A stretch of 64,000 nucleotides of DNA, from the NCBI GenBank assembly GCA_028687545.1, contig JAQTZZ010000011.1:1-64000 (forward strand), read 5' to 3'. Under the pieces are notes generated by a model. It saw only the letters and a program-made list of their open reading frames with translations. It was not told the DNA's origin and did not search any database. Numbering within the stretch: position 1 is the stretch's first letter; each line of letters begins with the position of its first letter. Below, one piece after another: positions 33,409 to 43,088 of the stretch. This DNA is from Candidatus Wallbacteria bacterium (GTDB taxonomy: Bacteria; Muiribacteriota; JAQTZZ01). Position numbers and translations under genes: made by a program.

Positions 33409-34794
33409 TCATGACTGTTCTTTTTCCGCTTCCCCTGCTGTTCCTTCCAGCTGATATTTTTTCAGTTTGTTGTAAAGGGTTTTCCTGGTGATGCCAAGGA
33501 TTTCGCTGGCTTTAGCGCGGTTGCCGAGTGTGAACGACAGCACCCTCTCGATGTAGTTCTTTTCCACCTGCTCCAAGGTGAACGTGACATCAGTCACTGA
33601 CTCGTGAGGCGCAGCTCCGACAGGATTCAGCTCCTTTTCAAAAAAATCCAGCTCCAGCAGCTCCCGGTTTTCCAGCAGGATTGCACGCTCGATCACATTT
33701 TTCAGTTCACGGACATTGCCTGGCCAGGAATAATTCAGGATCAGCCACCTGGCTTTGCTGCTCAATCCCTTGACATGGCGCTTAAATTCCAGGTTGTATT
33801 TATCGATGTAATACTGGGCGATCAAAAGCGGATCTTCGCCCCTCTCTTTCATCGGGGGAAGGAAGATTGGAATCACGGATAATCTGTAATAAAGGTCTTC
33901 TCTGAAACGGCCGGCTTTCACCTCTTCTTTCAGATCCTTGTTGGTAGCCACAATGATCCGCAGGGAAACGGAAATATCCTCGATCGCCCCGACTGGTCTG
34001 AATTTTTTTTCTTCCAGCACTTTGAGCAGCTTGATCTGGAAGGCCGGCTTGAGATCGCCGATTTCATCCAGGAACACCGTACCTCCATCTGCCATTTCCA
34101 GCAGTCCTTTCTTGTTGCTGCGGGCATCTGTAAACGCTCCCTTGACGTGTCCGAACAGTTCGGATTCGAACAGGAAGTCGGAAACCGTGCTGCAGTTGAG
34201 TTCCACGAAAGGCGCGTCTTTCTGAGGCGAGTTGAAGTGGATGGCTTTGGCTATCAATTCCTTGCCTGTACCTGAGCTTCCCTGGATCAGGACTGTGCTG
34301 TGCGGGGAATCACCAATGGTTTTGATCACATTGAAAACCCTTTTCATTGGTTCGCTTCTGCCGATGATGTTCTGGAACTGATATTCCTTGATGATCTGAC
34401 TTTTCAGGAGGTCATTCTCGTATAGCAGGATCTTACGTTCCAGAGCCTTTTCCACCACAGAAATGATCCTGTCCTGGTGAAAGGGTTTCTTGATGTAGTC
34501 ATAGGCACCGTTCTTGATCGCCCAGACCGCGTCATCCACATTGGTGTATCCGGTGATGATGATCACCTGTATCAGTGGGCTCGACTCCTGAACATAGCGC
34601 AGGATTTCCAGACCACTGGTTTTATCAAGCCTCACATCGGTGATGATCACGTCAATCTGAAAGTTGTCGATGAATTTATAAGCCTGGGCAGCATTTCCGG
34701 CTGTCAGACAGTCATAGCCCCTCTCCTCCAGCCAGTAGCGGATTATCTCGACCAGGTTGTCTTCATCATCTATCACCAGGATTCGACCTTTCAT
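33409..34794 (-). CDS. NtrC-type sigma-54-dependent response regulator
   Basis: A 461-residue activator. Residues 1-120 are a receiver (VIDDEDNLVEII, phospho-acceptor in ITDVRLDKTSG, KKPF). Residues ~143-385 are the AAA+ sigma-54 interaction domain with Walker A QGSSGTGKELIAKAI, VELNCSTVSDFLFESELFGH and GTVFLDEIGDL. The tail is a Fis-type helix-turn-helix (RAKASEILGITRKTLYNKLK). The GAFTGA loop that touches sigma-54 reads GAFTDA here, a natural variant. It overlaps the kinase gene by four bases, so the two form a two-component system. Related to PilR/ZraR-type regulators; the pilU-like gene nearby makes pilus control a reasonable guess. Confidence 0.93.
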   Translation of the reverse strand: MKGRILVIDDEDNLVEIIRYWLEERGYDCLTAGNAAQAYKFIDNFQIDVIITDVRLDKTSGLEILRYVQESSPLIQVIIITGYTNVDDAVWAIKNGAYDYIKKPFHQDRIISVVEKALERKILLYENDLLKSQIIKEYQFQNIIGRSEPMKRVFNVIKTIGDSPHSTVLIQGSSGTGKELIAKAIHFNSPQKDAPFVELNCSTVSDFLFESELFGHVKGAFTDARSNKKGLLEMADGGTVFLDEIGDLKPAFQIKLLKVLEEKKFRPVGAIEDISVSLRIIVATNKDLKEEVKAGRFREDLYYRLSVIPIFLPPMKERGEDPLLIAQYYIDKYNLEFKRHVKGLSSKARWLILNYSWPGNVRELKNVIERAILLENRELLELDFFEKELNPVGAAPHESVTDVTFTLEQVEKNYIERVLSFTLGNRAKASEILGITRKTLYNKLKKYQLEGTAGEAEKEQS

Positions 34795-36404
34795 ACAACC
34801 TCCTTCTGGAATTCAAGCCTGAACGAAGCCCCGCCATATTCTGATTTTTTTTGAGACAGGAAAAGTTTGCCTCCGTTCTTTTCGGCAAGCATGAAGCAGA
34901 TCGGCAGGCCCAGCCCGGTTCCATTTCTTCCCTTTGTGGTGAAAAACGGCTGAAAAACCTTGTCATAATGTTCTTCCATAATCCCGGGTCCTGAATCTGA
35001 GATTTCAATCCAGATCAATGGCGGAGTGATTCCTGTGTTCAGATAAATAGATCCTTCCCCCTTCATAGCCTGGATTGAATTCAGCATCAGGTTAATGAAA
35101 ATCTGGAGCAGATCGTTTCGGTCCATCCTGATGAAACATTCGCCGGCTGCCAGATTTTTGATCCTGGTGTTGCGGAATTCAGGGTGACCAGACAGCAGAT
35201 TAACTGCTTCTTCAAACACACCTATCAGATTGATCCGGTCTGTAGCCGGATGGACTTCTGAAAAATGCAGAAGCCGTTCGGTCAATGTGGTAATTCTCTC
35301 TGTTTCAGTGATAATTTTCAGGCAGAATTCCCTGCGCTTGTCCCGGGGAATGTCGTCCATCAGGATCTGTGAAAATCCCGAGATGCTTGCCAGTGGATTG
35401 TTGATTTCGTGAGCCAGTGCCGCCGCCAGCTGGCCCATGGAAACCAGCTTCTCCTTGAGCACCATCTCTGTCTGCATTTTTTTCAGGCGCTGGTTGGCAT
35501 CCTCAAGGTTATCCGCCTTCTGCTTCAGCTCCATGTATACACCGGCTTTCCAGATGGCAAGCGAGGCGCAATTGGCAAGTGCCTCCAGCATTTCGATCTT
35601 GGAATTAAAGTCTTCGCTTTTATCGATCTGGCAGCAGACTATTCCGAGCAGGTTTTCCGCCTTCAGCAGCGGATGCAGGTAAATTTTTTCACCTGGAGCA
35701 AAAAAAATATTAAGCTCCCGCAGAAGCGCCTGTCTCTGACCGTAATTTTCCAGCCGGATTTCACTGGGGAAAAACTCCTCGGTCTGCTTACTGGCTGAGA
35801 GCATGGCTTTCCTGATCAGATTCGGCTTTTCAAAATAATAAAGTGCCACAGACTTAACACTGCAGACCCGGAAAATCGATTCAGCTACCTGGGTCAGCAC
35901 TTCTATCAGCTCATATTCTGAAAGCAGTGCCTGATTGATCTGATTGATGATGGAGATCTGGAAGAGTTTCTTCTCCAACAGCTTGATGATGTGCAGAAAT
36001 ATATCGTGCTCAGTCTGATAACCGCTGCTCCCGGATTGGTTTTGGAAGTCCAGGAGTCGTCGGATACTGTCTTTCAGGTCGTCCAGATCGAAAGGCTTGA
36101 TCACATAATCATCGGCTCCGGCGTTCTCCCCCCAGAATCGGCGGGCGCGGTCATCGCAGGCAGTCAGGATGATCACAGGGATCCTGTAATAGTCAGGATC
36201 GGATTTAATTACGCGGCAGAGCTGCAGACCATCCAGGCCGGGAAGCATCAGGTCGAGCAGCACGAGGTCAGGGACCTTGGAGTAAAAAAGGTTCAATCCC
36301 TCCACGCCGTCCCTGGCCCAGAACACTTCGTACTCTCTGGCCAAAAAATCCCGGCAGACCTGGTATACTATTTCCTCGTCTTCTATCAGCAGGATTTTTT
36401 TCAT
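34791..36404 (-). CDS. Sensor histidine kinase with N-terminal receiver domain
   Basis: A 537-residue cytoplasmic kinase without membrane segments. Order: receiver domain (1-120: LLIEDEEIV, LVLLDLMLPGLDGLQL, VIKPFDL), a GAF-like part (about 150-290), a short coiled coil (NLEDANQRLKKMQTEMVLKE), HisKA with the phospho-accepting His in ALAHEINNPLASISGF near 333, and HATPase_c (LMLNSIQAM, ISDSGPGI, GTGLGLPI). The receiver in front of the kinase implies a phosphorelay or an input from another kinase. It overlaps both the regulator gene downstream and the secreted protein gene upstream by four bases. Confidence 0.93.
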   Translation of the reverse strand: MKKILLIEDEEIVYQVCRDFLAREYEVFWARDGVEGLNLFYSKVPDLVLLDLMLPGLDGLQLCRVIKSDPDYYRIPVIILTACDDRARRFWGENAGADDYVIKPFDLDDLKDSIRRLLDFQNQSGSSGYQTEHDIFLHIIKLLEKKLFQISIINQINQALLSEYELIEVLTQVAESIFRVCSVKSVALYYFEKPNLIRKAMLSASKQTEEFFPSEIRLENYGQRQALLRELNIFFAPGEKIYLHPLLKAENLLGIVCCQIDKSEDFNSKIEMLEALANCASLAIWKAGVYMELKQKADNLEDANQRLKKMQTEMVLKEKLVSMGQLAAALAHEINNPLASISGFSQILMDDIPRDKRREFCLKIITETERITTLTERLLHFSEVHPATDRINLIGVFEEAVNLLSGHPEFRNTRIKNLAAGECFIRMDRNDLLQIFINLMLNSIQAMKGEGSIYLNTGITPPLIWIEISDSGPGIMEEHYDKVFQPFFTTKGRNGTGLGLPICFMLAEKNGGKLFLSQKKSEYGGASFRLEFQKEVV

Positions 36405-38254
36405 CTGGGTAAAAGCTCCAGAGTGATTTTCCGCTCTTCTCCAGGTTTCAGCTGGAAAGCCTTTGATTCAAGAAATGAGCCGGCAGGGAGCAGAAACTCA
36501 CTGGCCCGCACGGTCCAGCTGCCGTCATCGAAAGAATCCGCCCACCTCATCATCGGACTCTGGTTCTGGTACCCGATTCCTGAATAACGCAGATGGAGAC
36601 GCCTGGTGACGGATGCTGCGTTCTTGACTCTGAAAGATTCCGTCAATTTACTGCTCTTCCGGTCCAGCTCGAATACTTTCTCCAGAATGAAATCTTCCAG
36701 GTTGCCGTGCAGTTTTTTATAAAAAACAAGGCTGTCTCCCTTGAATTCATAGAAATCGAAGGTGATTTTCTCGTTATCGATGGATACGTCGGCATGTTCT
36801 TCATCTTCCACATCCGACAAGGTACGGTCTTTCCCTTTGACATAAACCTCTATCAGTCTGCCTGTATGGGCGTCCAGGGCACAGAAAAAATCCCTGTTTT
36901 CCAGGAACAGAAAATTCTCACCCTTGATGTTCCTGTAACTGGAATAAGGCTTCTTCTTCATTAAAGTGAAATATTCCCTGTTCAAGCATTGCTGCACGTC
37001 CCAGAACAGGGATTCATCTTTGAGGAACCAGTTTTCCTCGATTTTTTCCAGGATTTCCATTTGCCTGCCTTCAAGTACTGAACCCGGGTAATTGCTCTTC
37101 AGGTAGAAAAGCCAGTAACCGAATTTATCGCGATAATATTTATCCAGGTAGGAAGTAGTGAAATGATGATTAAAAGGCCTGATCAGATCCGGATAATAAT
37201 CCCGGGTCATTCTGCCGGTGATTGAGGGGTAGTACTCAGGCAGAGCCTTAAATCTGATGGATTTCTCATCTTTCAGGGTTTTCAGCTCTTCCAGCACTGA
37301 TTCGATGATTGAGAGTGTGGTCTGGTTGTCGACTTCCCAGTAAAGTCCAAGGAAAGGATAGAAATGTCCGGCTTCAGTGGCTTCGCTCAGGTAATTCAGG
37401 CAGCGGGCCAGCACTTTTCCGCCCATGTAGTCGGCCAGGTTTTCCAGAACAGGGATTGCGGGGAAAAAAGTCAGGCGGTTGTCGTCGATTTTATAGGGAT
37501 AGTATTCATTCGTCCTGCGCACCAGAATTCCCTGGTATCCAAGATCTCCAGCGGCATGAGCAACCTCGGAATCCACTCCCAGATATGGCACAGAGAGTAC
37601 AGATGCACCCAGATGGAAAACATCGTTGAATGCCACTTTCCAGTTTGAAAGCTGCAGAGTCTTGAGCGCGTTATTCTGAAGCCACGGCAGATAGGTGCGG
37701 GTCAGGGATGAACCAAGGAGATAGATGTTCTCGCTCTTGTTCAGCCAATCCGTGAATTTGGAATTCTTAGCCAGATAGTCCAGATAAACTCCGTTGAATG
37801 TGATGTTGAGTGGGATCTTGAGGAGTTTGAGCTCTGTTAAGAGTTTTTCATAGAGCAGAAAGTCTTTGTAAAAGCTGGATGGCTGGAAGTTCACAACCAG
37901 CGCCACGGTCAGCTGATTCTCCTGATAATCCAGAATTTCGCCGAATTTCAGATTCAATACAGACTGCTTGTTTACCTGATTCGGGTTGTCAGGATCAGCT
38001 CTCTTGAACAGCCGGTTGATCATGAAGTAGTATTTGTATTCTCCCTGCGGGAGGTAGAGATCAAGCTTGAAAAATCCGTCCTCGCACTTTTTCAACGGAG
38101 CTCCCTGCCAGTTGTTGAAGCTCCCGTAAAGTTCCACTACTGTGGCTTCAGGAGCGTAATAGGAAAACTCCACCAATCCTTTGTAATCGAAGGTAACCGC
38201 GGCGTTCAGGGTAATCGCAGAACAGAGAATCAGCAGAATGGCTTTTATCAGCAT
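36401..38254 (-). CDS. Secreted protein with CBM48-like domain and GH57-like body
   Basis: A 617-residue protein. I chose ATG 38254 because GGAGG lies eight bases upstream and the product then begins with a signal peptide (MLIKAILLILCSAITLNAA). Residues 20-90 resemble a CBM48/E-set glycan-binding fold (FSYYAPEATVVELYGSFNNW, QGEYKYYFMI). The middle resembles family 57 alpha-glucan enzymes (LGLYWEVDNQTTLSIIESVL) and the tail (FCALDAHTGRLIEVYVKG, SKLTESFRVKN) the DUF1925/1926 region of that family. I cannot confirm catalytic residues. A role on starch- or glycogen-like glucans is inferred. It is the first gene of an operon with the histidine kinase and NtrC-type regulator. Confidence 0.6.
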   Translation of the reverse strand: MLIKAILLILCSAITLNAAVTFDYKGLVEFSYYAPEATVVELYGSFNNWQGAPLKKCEDGFFKLDLYLPQGEYKYYFMINRLFKRADPDNPNQVNKQSVLNLKFGEILDYQENQLTVALVVNFQPSSFYKDFLLYEKLLTELKLLKIPLNITFNGVYLDYLAKNSKFTDWLNKSENIYLLGSSLTRTYLPWLQNNALKTLQLSNWKVAFNDVFHLGASVLSVPYLGVDSEVAHAAGDLGYQGILVRRTNEYYPYKIDDNRLTFFPAIPVLENLADYMGGKVLARCLNYLSEATEAGHFYPFLGLYWEVDNQTTLSIIESVLEELKTLKDEKSIRFKALPEYYPSITGRMTRDYYPDLIRPFNHHFTTSYLDKYYRDKFGYWLFYLKSNYPGSVLEGRQMEILEKIEENWFLKDESLFWDVQQCLNREYFTLMKKKPYSSYRNIKGENFLFLENRDFFCALDAHTGRLIEVYVKGKDRTLSDVEDEEHADVSIDNEKITFDFYEFKGDSLVFYKKLHGNLEDFILEKVFELDRKSSKLTESFRVKNAASVTRRLHLRYSGIGYQNQSPMMRWADSFDDGSWTVRASEFLLPAGSFLESKAFQLKPGEERKITLELLPR

Positions 38255-38296
38255 CGCATGCTCCCTCCAGGTTGTATGGAAGCGCCAGTGCCCCCA

Positions 38297-38327
38297 AGAG
38301 CCTCTACTAAAGTGTCCAAAAGGCTCT
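38297..38327. promoter_or_regulatory. Inverted repeat in the divergent gap before the pilU-like gene
   Basis: AGAGCCT (38297-38303) and AGGCTCT (38321-38327) are perfect inverted arms 17 bases apart, followed by a second small dyad GTGTA/TACAC. They lie between the divergent glucan-type gene and the pilU-like gene and could be an operator. No direct evidence. Confidence 0.3.
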
Positions 38328-38440
38328 GTGTATATTTTACACGGAACCAGCGCGGATTTGCAAGAACTCTTTAGCTTGCGACAAGCCAATGCATTTCACG
38401 GTTTAATCTGATAAAATATTAAAAAATCATCGGAGGAACG

Positions 38441-39505
38441 ATGGGAATCAATATCAACGACCTTCTCACGATAGCGGTCCAGAAAAAGGCTTCAGACTGC
38501 CATATCAAGCCTGGCCTTCCTCCCAGATTCCGAATCCACGGTGAACTCACAAACATAGTTTCCAATGTGATCACACATGAAATCGCCCTCACCTTTCTGG
38601 ACCAGGTCCTGACCAAGGATCGCAAGGAACAGTTCCAGAAGAACTGTGACATCGACGGTCTGCACGTGGTCCCAAACGTAGGCCGATTCCGCTATAACTT
38701 TTTCCGCCAGAAGGGTCTTTTCCACATGGTCTTCCGCCACATCCCGAACCTGATCCCGACAGTCGACGGACTGGGACTGCCGAAAATTCTCAAGGAATTC
38801 GCCATGGCCGAGCGCGGCATTATCCTGGTCACTGGAACCACAGGCTCGGGAAAATCGACATCACTCGCAGCCATGATCAACCATATCAACGAAAATGACT
38901 CTCTGAACATCATCACCATCGAGGACCCGGTGGAATTTTTCCACACAGACAAGAAATGCCTGATCTCTCAGAGAACGCTGGGTGAGGACGTCCCGAGCTT
39001 TTCCCACGCCCTTAAATATGTGCTGCGCCAGGACCCGGACGTGATCCTGGTCGGGGAAATGAGGGACCAGGAAACCATCTCCACTGCCATTACAGCCGCT
39101 GAAACCGGACATCTGGTATTTTCCACCCTGCACACGACAGATGCCCAGCAGACAGTGGAGCGTATCATCGACACGTATCCTTCCACACTCCATCATCAGA
39201 TCAGAAAGCAGATCGCCCTTAACCTGCAGGGAGTGGTTTCCCAGCGCCTGCTGCCCAAAAAGGACGGCACCGGCCGTGTGGCGGCCCTGGAAATACTGGT
39301 GGCCACGCCTACAGTGCGCAAGATCATCGCAGAAGGCGAAGTCACGAAACTCTATAAAGTGATTTCAGAGGGTGAACTGGAAGGAATGCAGACTTTCAAC
39401 CAGGCGCTGCTGAAATTCCTGCAGCAGGACCTGATCACTGAAGAGGAAGCATTCAGAGCAGCCACCAGGCCGGAAGAACTGAAGCTGGCGCTGCAGACGA
39501 CTTAG
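38441..39505 (+). CDS. pilU: PilU-like type IV pilus retraction ATPase
   Basis: A 354-residue ring ATPase of the PilT/PilU group that powers pilus retraction at the cytoplasmic membrane. Seen: Walker A GTTGSGKS at 132-139, Asp box TIEDPVEFFHTDKKCLI, Walker B ILVGEMRDQETI, and His box ETGHLVFSTLHTTDAQQTVE. Near the C terminus it has TVRKIIAEGEVTKLYKVI and GMQTFNQAL, as in PilU, instead of the AIRNLIRE motif of PilT, so I favour PilU. CGGAGGAACG precedes the ATG. A second paralogue at 43386-44468 carries the PilT version. Confidence 0.85.
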   Translation: MGININDLLTIAVQKKASDCHIKPGLPPRFRIHGELTNIVSNVITHEIALTFLDQVLTKDRKEQFQKNCDIDGLHVVPNVGRFRYNFFRQKGLFHMVFRHIPNLIPTVDGLGLPKILKEFAMAERGIILVTGTTGSGKSTSLAAMINHINENDSLNIITIEDPVEFFHTDKKCLISQRTLGEDVPSFSHALKYVLRQDPDVILVGEMRDQETISTAITAAETGHLVFSTLHTTDAQQTVERIIDTYPSTLHHQIRKQIALNLQGVVSQRLLPKKDGTGRVAALEILVATPTVRKIIAEGEVTKLYKVISEGELEGMQTFNQALLKFLQQDLITEEEAFRAATRPEELKLALQTT

Positions 39506-39593
39506 CATTAAATCCGGCACTGGATCAGTACCGGTTCATCGGCGGGTTAACTAAGGCTCATCTTAGTCCTTTATAACTACTGGCTGATTACTC

Positions 39594-42314
39594 TCACCTC
39601 TGGTCTGCTAGCAGCCACTTGCCTTCCACTTCTGAAGTAAAGGGTTTGATCCTCCACATATCCTTTTGGGTAGTTTGATTCTGTAGCTCATCCGGCTTGA
39701 TGATTACGGAAACTGTATGATGAATCTCCTTCCAGAAAAGCTTGTAAAGTTCGGCCGTTGCACGTACTGCCAATGGCAACAGTTTCTTTCCTAAATATAG
39801 GTTGTATTCATCATATGTGAAGTTGCCGGGAGCTGGCATATCACCCCATACATCTTTTGAAGAATCGTCATCTGTAATCTCAGTAACACTGTAAAATAAT
39901 TTGAATAAATCAGTTTGCTTATTCCATGTTTCTTCGCTATAACACCAATTATATTGATTAGGAACTTTTCTGTACTGCGTAATATCTATATTGTTGTCGT
40001 GCAGTTCAGAGTATATTCGGTAGTTTTCAGGCTCTCCCACGAAATCTTCATACGGATCAGGACCTAGGCCAATCAGATAACTGTTGTGCCAATCATTAAG
40101 GACATGTGCAGGTAAAGTCATGTCTTGTAGGAGATGAGCAACACGACCAAGCAAATAATATGCTTGTTTAGGATCATCTTTATAAACCGCCAGCATTTTT
40201 TCCCATAATTCTTCAGCTCTGTCAATAGAGGATTTATAAGAAAAGACAAAATTTCCAGTTGGCCACACGCCATTAAGACCGACATCGAAGTTGCCACCAT
40301 GTCTTGTTATCGGGTCCCAGAAATGGCAGCCAACTACTTTGAGAGTGCTTTCATTAAAATCCGGAATCGGCAGAGCATGTTTTGGGCCATAGGCAAATGG
40401 GCCACCTGGCCAGTAATACATATCTTCTTCCATTGAGCCTTCGATAACGTCGTTGTTGCCAGCCAGTGCTGTATTTTTTCCTTTATCAGTGTTTTTTATA
40501 AATTCAGGCCAGTCTACAAAAGAATATGGGGTGGGCGTCGGGGTAAAATCTGGAACATCTTGCCCAACTTCTCCGCCTGTGTATGTTGGTATCTTTATGT
40601 ATTTAAATGTATTTTCGACAATAATTGGTGGACCTTGCTCTTGATACTCTTCAACTTCATAAGTTACAGTATAATTCACATCTGTTTCCTTCCCTATATA
40701 CTTCCCAAATTCCTTCACCAGTCCCTTATCAGCATCTGGATTGTTCCATAGATTTTCGAAAGCTTGTCCAGACAAGTATTGATGCACTTGCTTTTCAGGG
40801 TACATGTGATGACATGCTTCAAACAAAGCATCTTCCTCATAGGTAAAACCAATCTTTGATTCCGTAGTATCCCATATTTCATCGGTAATGGGTGTAACCT
40901 GGGTTGGAACTCCTGGCAGATGCAGGATTTTTTGACCATCTCTCAAAATCTTCAAACCTGCCAGCACCTGTTCGTATTTCGAGCTGTTCTGCGTCAGTGA
41001 AATCGCTGCAGCCAGTCCGCTTACATGCGCTGCGGCTGCAGATGTGCCTGTGGTCGATCCATATTTACTCCCTGGAAGTAGAGTCGGTATGTCCACGCCT
41101 GGGGCCCAAAAATCCACTGCAGCGTTGATGTTTGAACTTGCCCAGATATTTCCGTCTGGTCCATTTGCTGCTACTGAGATCACGTAATTATATGAGGCAG
41201 GAAACAATGGTTCTTTATTTCCTTCATTACCTGCAGCAGCGATTATAGTACAACCTTTATCCAAAGCATAAAGAATCGCCTTTTTCATCATCTCAGAGTA
41301 CCCGTGACCTGCAGCACTGATGTTGATAATGCTCGCGCCATGATCAATTGCATAATAAATTCCCATGCATAGGATCGAATAACAACCATAGCCTTGATTG
41401 TCCAGCACTTTGACAGGCAGGATCTTCATCCTTGGGAACATTCCATCTATTCCGTATTCATTCCATAAAGCTGCCATGATGCCAGCCATCTCGGTTCCGT
41501 GTCCGTTGTCATCTGCAGGATCGTCATCAAGATTCAGGAAGTCATATCCAGGCAGAATATTATTCCTATCAAGGTCTTCGTGATACCTGTCGATCCCAGT
41601 ATCCAGTATTGCAACGATAACTTCCTTTGTAGAATTGATTTCACCGAGCCTTCTGATGTCTCCGAACTGCCGCATATTCCATTGAGTCTGCCGTAAATCC
41701 TGGCTTTCGCACATTTTCAAAACACGATCAGGTTCCACAGATGTCACCATGCCCTCTTGCGCCAGTTTTTTCTGCAATTCATCACGATCGGTACCAGTCG
41801 GTAATCTCACAGCTATGTATCTACCACTCAACAATTGTGGTTCGAGTTTATATTTATCAAGAAATTCTTTCTTTTCCCTTAAATCTTTTGGAGAGAAAAG
41901 CAGATTCAACCGTTCAGGTACTGTTTCACCAATCCCGGCATAGCTTGTTCTCGGAGGGTTAAGTTTGTCATCAGGGAGATTCAAAGTCACCTTTTTTGAT
42001 CCACCTGATCTAGGTATTCTCCAGTCCTGTGGGTTGCTATGTACACTGATTTTACCAGTCAACAAATCCTGACTGTAAAATTTGAACTCCCATTTTTTAC
42101 CTGCTGGTATCTCTCTTTTCATACCAGCATAAACTACATCTCCCCACTGTAGCCGCTCTGTTTTTATCAGGTCCAGCATAAATTTGCGGTTTTTATCTTT
42201 ACCGCTGACTGTGAGTTGAATTTCGTCTTTTTGGGGTGCAAATGATAAAGCTATGGGTACTGGCAGAAACCGTTTCCATGGAATCAACATGTCGAAGACC
42301 ATAGCAGTCAGCAT
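39594..42314 (-). CDS. Subtilisin-like serine protease with C-terminal phospholipase C-like domain
   Basis: A 906-residue exported protein. After a hydrophobic N terminus and a beta domain comes an inhibitor-I9-like part (LNLLFSPKDLREKKEFLDKY), then an S8 peptidase with the full triad: Asp in AILDTGID, His in NGHGTEMAGIMA, Ser in TTGTSAAAAHVSGLA, plus the oxyanion Asn in AAAGNEGN. The last ~270 residues contain YYLLGRVAHLLQDMTLPAHV, the H-x3-D..P-x-H pattern of zinc phospholipase C/P1-like folds. ATG 42314 lacks a ribosome binding site; TAAGGAGG lies 34 bases upstream, with an ATA codon in frame four bases after it, so the true start may be earlier. Confidence 0.82.
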   Translation of the reverse strand: MLTAMVFDMLIPWKRFLPVPIALSFAPQKDEIQLTVSGKDKNRKFMLDLIKTERLQWGDVVYAGMKREIPAGKKWEFKFYSQDLLTGKISVHSNPQDWRIPRSGGSKKVTLNLPDDKLNPPRTSYAGIGETVPERLNLLFSPKDLREKKEFLDKYKLEPQLLSGRYIAVRLPTGTDRDELQKKLAQEGMVTSVEPDRVLKMCESQDLRQTQWNMRQFGDIRRLGEINSTKEVIVAILDTGIDRYHEDLDRNNILPGYDFLNLDDDPADDNGHGTEMAGIMAALWNEYGIDGMFPRMKILPVKVLDNQGYGCYSILCMGIYYAIDHGASIINISAAGHGYSEMMKKAILYALDKGCTIIAAAGNEGNKEPLFPASYNYVISVAANGPDGNIWASSNINAAVDFWAPGVDIPTLLPGSKYGSTTGTSAAAAHVSGLAAAISLTQNSSKYEQVLAGLKILRDGQKILHLPGVPTQVTPITDEIWDTTESKIGFTYEEDALFEACHHMYPEKQVHQYLSGQAFENLWNNPDADKGLVKEFGKYIGKETDVNYTVTYEVEEYQEQGPPIIVENTFKYIKIPTYTGGEVGQDVPDFTPTPTPYSFVDWPEFIKNTDKGKNTALAGNNDVIEGSMEEDMYYWPGGPFAYGPKHALPIPDFNESTLKVVGCHFWDPITRHGGNFDVGLNGVWPTGNFVFSYKSSIDRAEELWEKMLAVYKDDPKQAYYLLGRVAHLLQDMTLPAHVLNDWHNSYLIGLGPDPYEDFVGEPENYRIYSELHDNNIDITQYRKVPNQYNWCYSEETWNKQTDLFKLFYSVTEITDDDSSKDVWGDMPAPGNFTYDEYNLYLGKKLLPLAVRATAELYKLFWKEIHHTVSVIIKPDELQNQTTQKDMWRIKPFTSEVEGKWLLADQR

Positions 42315-42353
42315 TATGAAGAAAAAGGTTCTGCTTTGTGTTATTAATCCTCC

Positions 42354-43049
42354 TTAGAATATGTTCCCATGCCTGATATCGCACAGGGTGCTGAGCACTA
42401 TGGCAAATGGCATTGATCCGATAAGAATGTATATAACACCTCGTATCACGGTCGATACACGAGCATTTTTGCAGCCAGCATATCTGGAAAAAAAGAGCGT
42501 CATTCCTATAGGCAAAAGATAAGCAAACATGCACCACATTCCCAGTGCACCCTGCTGCATATAAGCGAAAATCTGATCAGGGCCACCATGTTCAGGCCAT
42601 ATGCAGATGCCAGTATATGGTCCGGCATATGTGACCATACTGGCAAGAAATGCATAGAGGATCAGCCGCCTACGGCAATGCCAGGAGCTTGCTTTGATTC
42701 CATCCGGTTTTTCTTCTTCTGACAGATAGCGCGCCAGGCAGCAGAGCCCAAGGTATATCTCCCAGCAGAAAAAAAGCAATGTCAGCACTGCTTGCGGTGC
42801 CAGAGTGAGCAAATTCTCCTCATCGTTTACAGGGCTGAAAACTATCCGTTTGGAAAGATAAATCACTGTGAATATCAGATAATTCCAATCATGCAGGTTG
42901 GCGTAACGCCGAATATCCAATTTTAACAGATGGGACACGGTTTTAGCATGAGTCGGATTCAGCCGCAGCCAGGTAACAAACAGGAATGCGGCAGCGAAAA
43001 TCAGTAGAGGGATTAAGTAGTAATAATTCCTCAAAAAGGTGATCATCAT
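42354..43049 (-). CDS. Polytopic membrane protein of unknown function
   Basis: A 231-residue protein with about five hydrophobic helices (YYYLIPLLIFAAAFLFVTW, VLTLLFFCWEIYLGLCCLA, LILYAFLASMVTYAG, ALGMWCMFAYLLPIGMTLFF, VIYILIGSMPFAIVL). No family is recognised. Its stop TAA is part of the strong Shine-Dalgarno sequence of the subtilase gene that follows, so the two are co-translated. A consensus promoter lies about 120 bases upstream. It might help export or hold the protease; this is inference from position only. Confidence 0.65.
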   Translation of the reverse strand: MMITFLRNYYYLIPLLIFAAAFLFVTWLRLNPTHAKTVSHLLKLDIRRYANLHDWNYLIFTVIYLSKRIVFSPVNDEENLLTLAPQAVLTLLFFCWEIYLGLCCLARYLSEEEKPDGIKASSWHCRRRLILYAFLASMVTYAGPYTGICIWPEHGGPDQIFAYMQQGALGMWCMFAYLLPIGMTLFFSRYAGCKNARVSTVIRGVIYILIGSMPFAIVLSTLCDIRHGNIF

Positions 43050-43088
43050 TCCTCCGGATTTATTTTTTTATTCTTATTTCCAAACGCT

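Noticed and set aside
38255-38389. Upstream extension of the glucan-type protein by 45 codons
   Set aside because: The added residues destroy the signal peptide, and the good ribosome binding site lies before the internal ATG at 38254.
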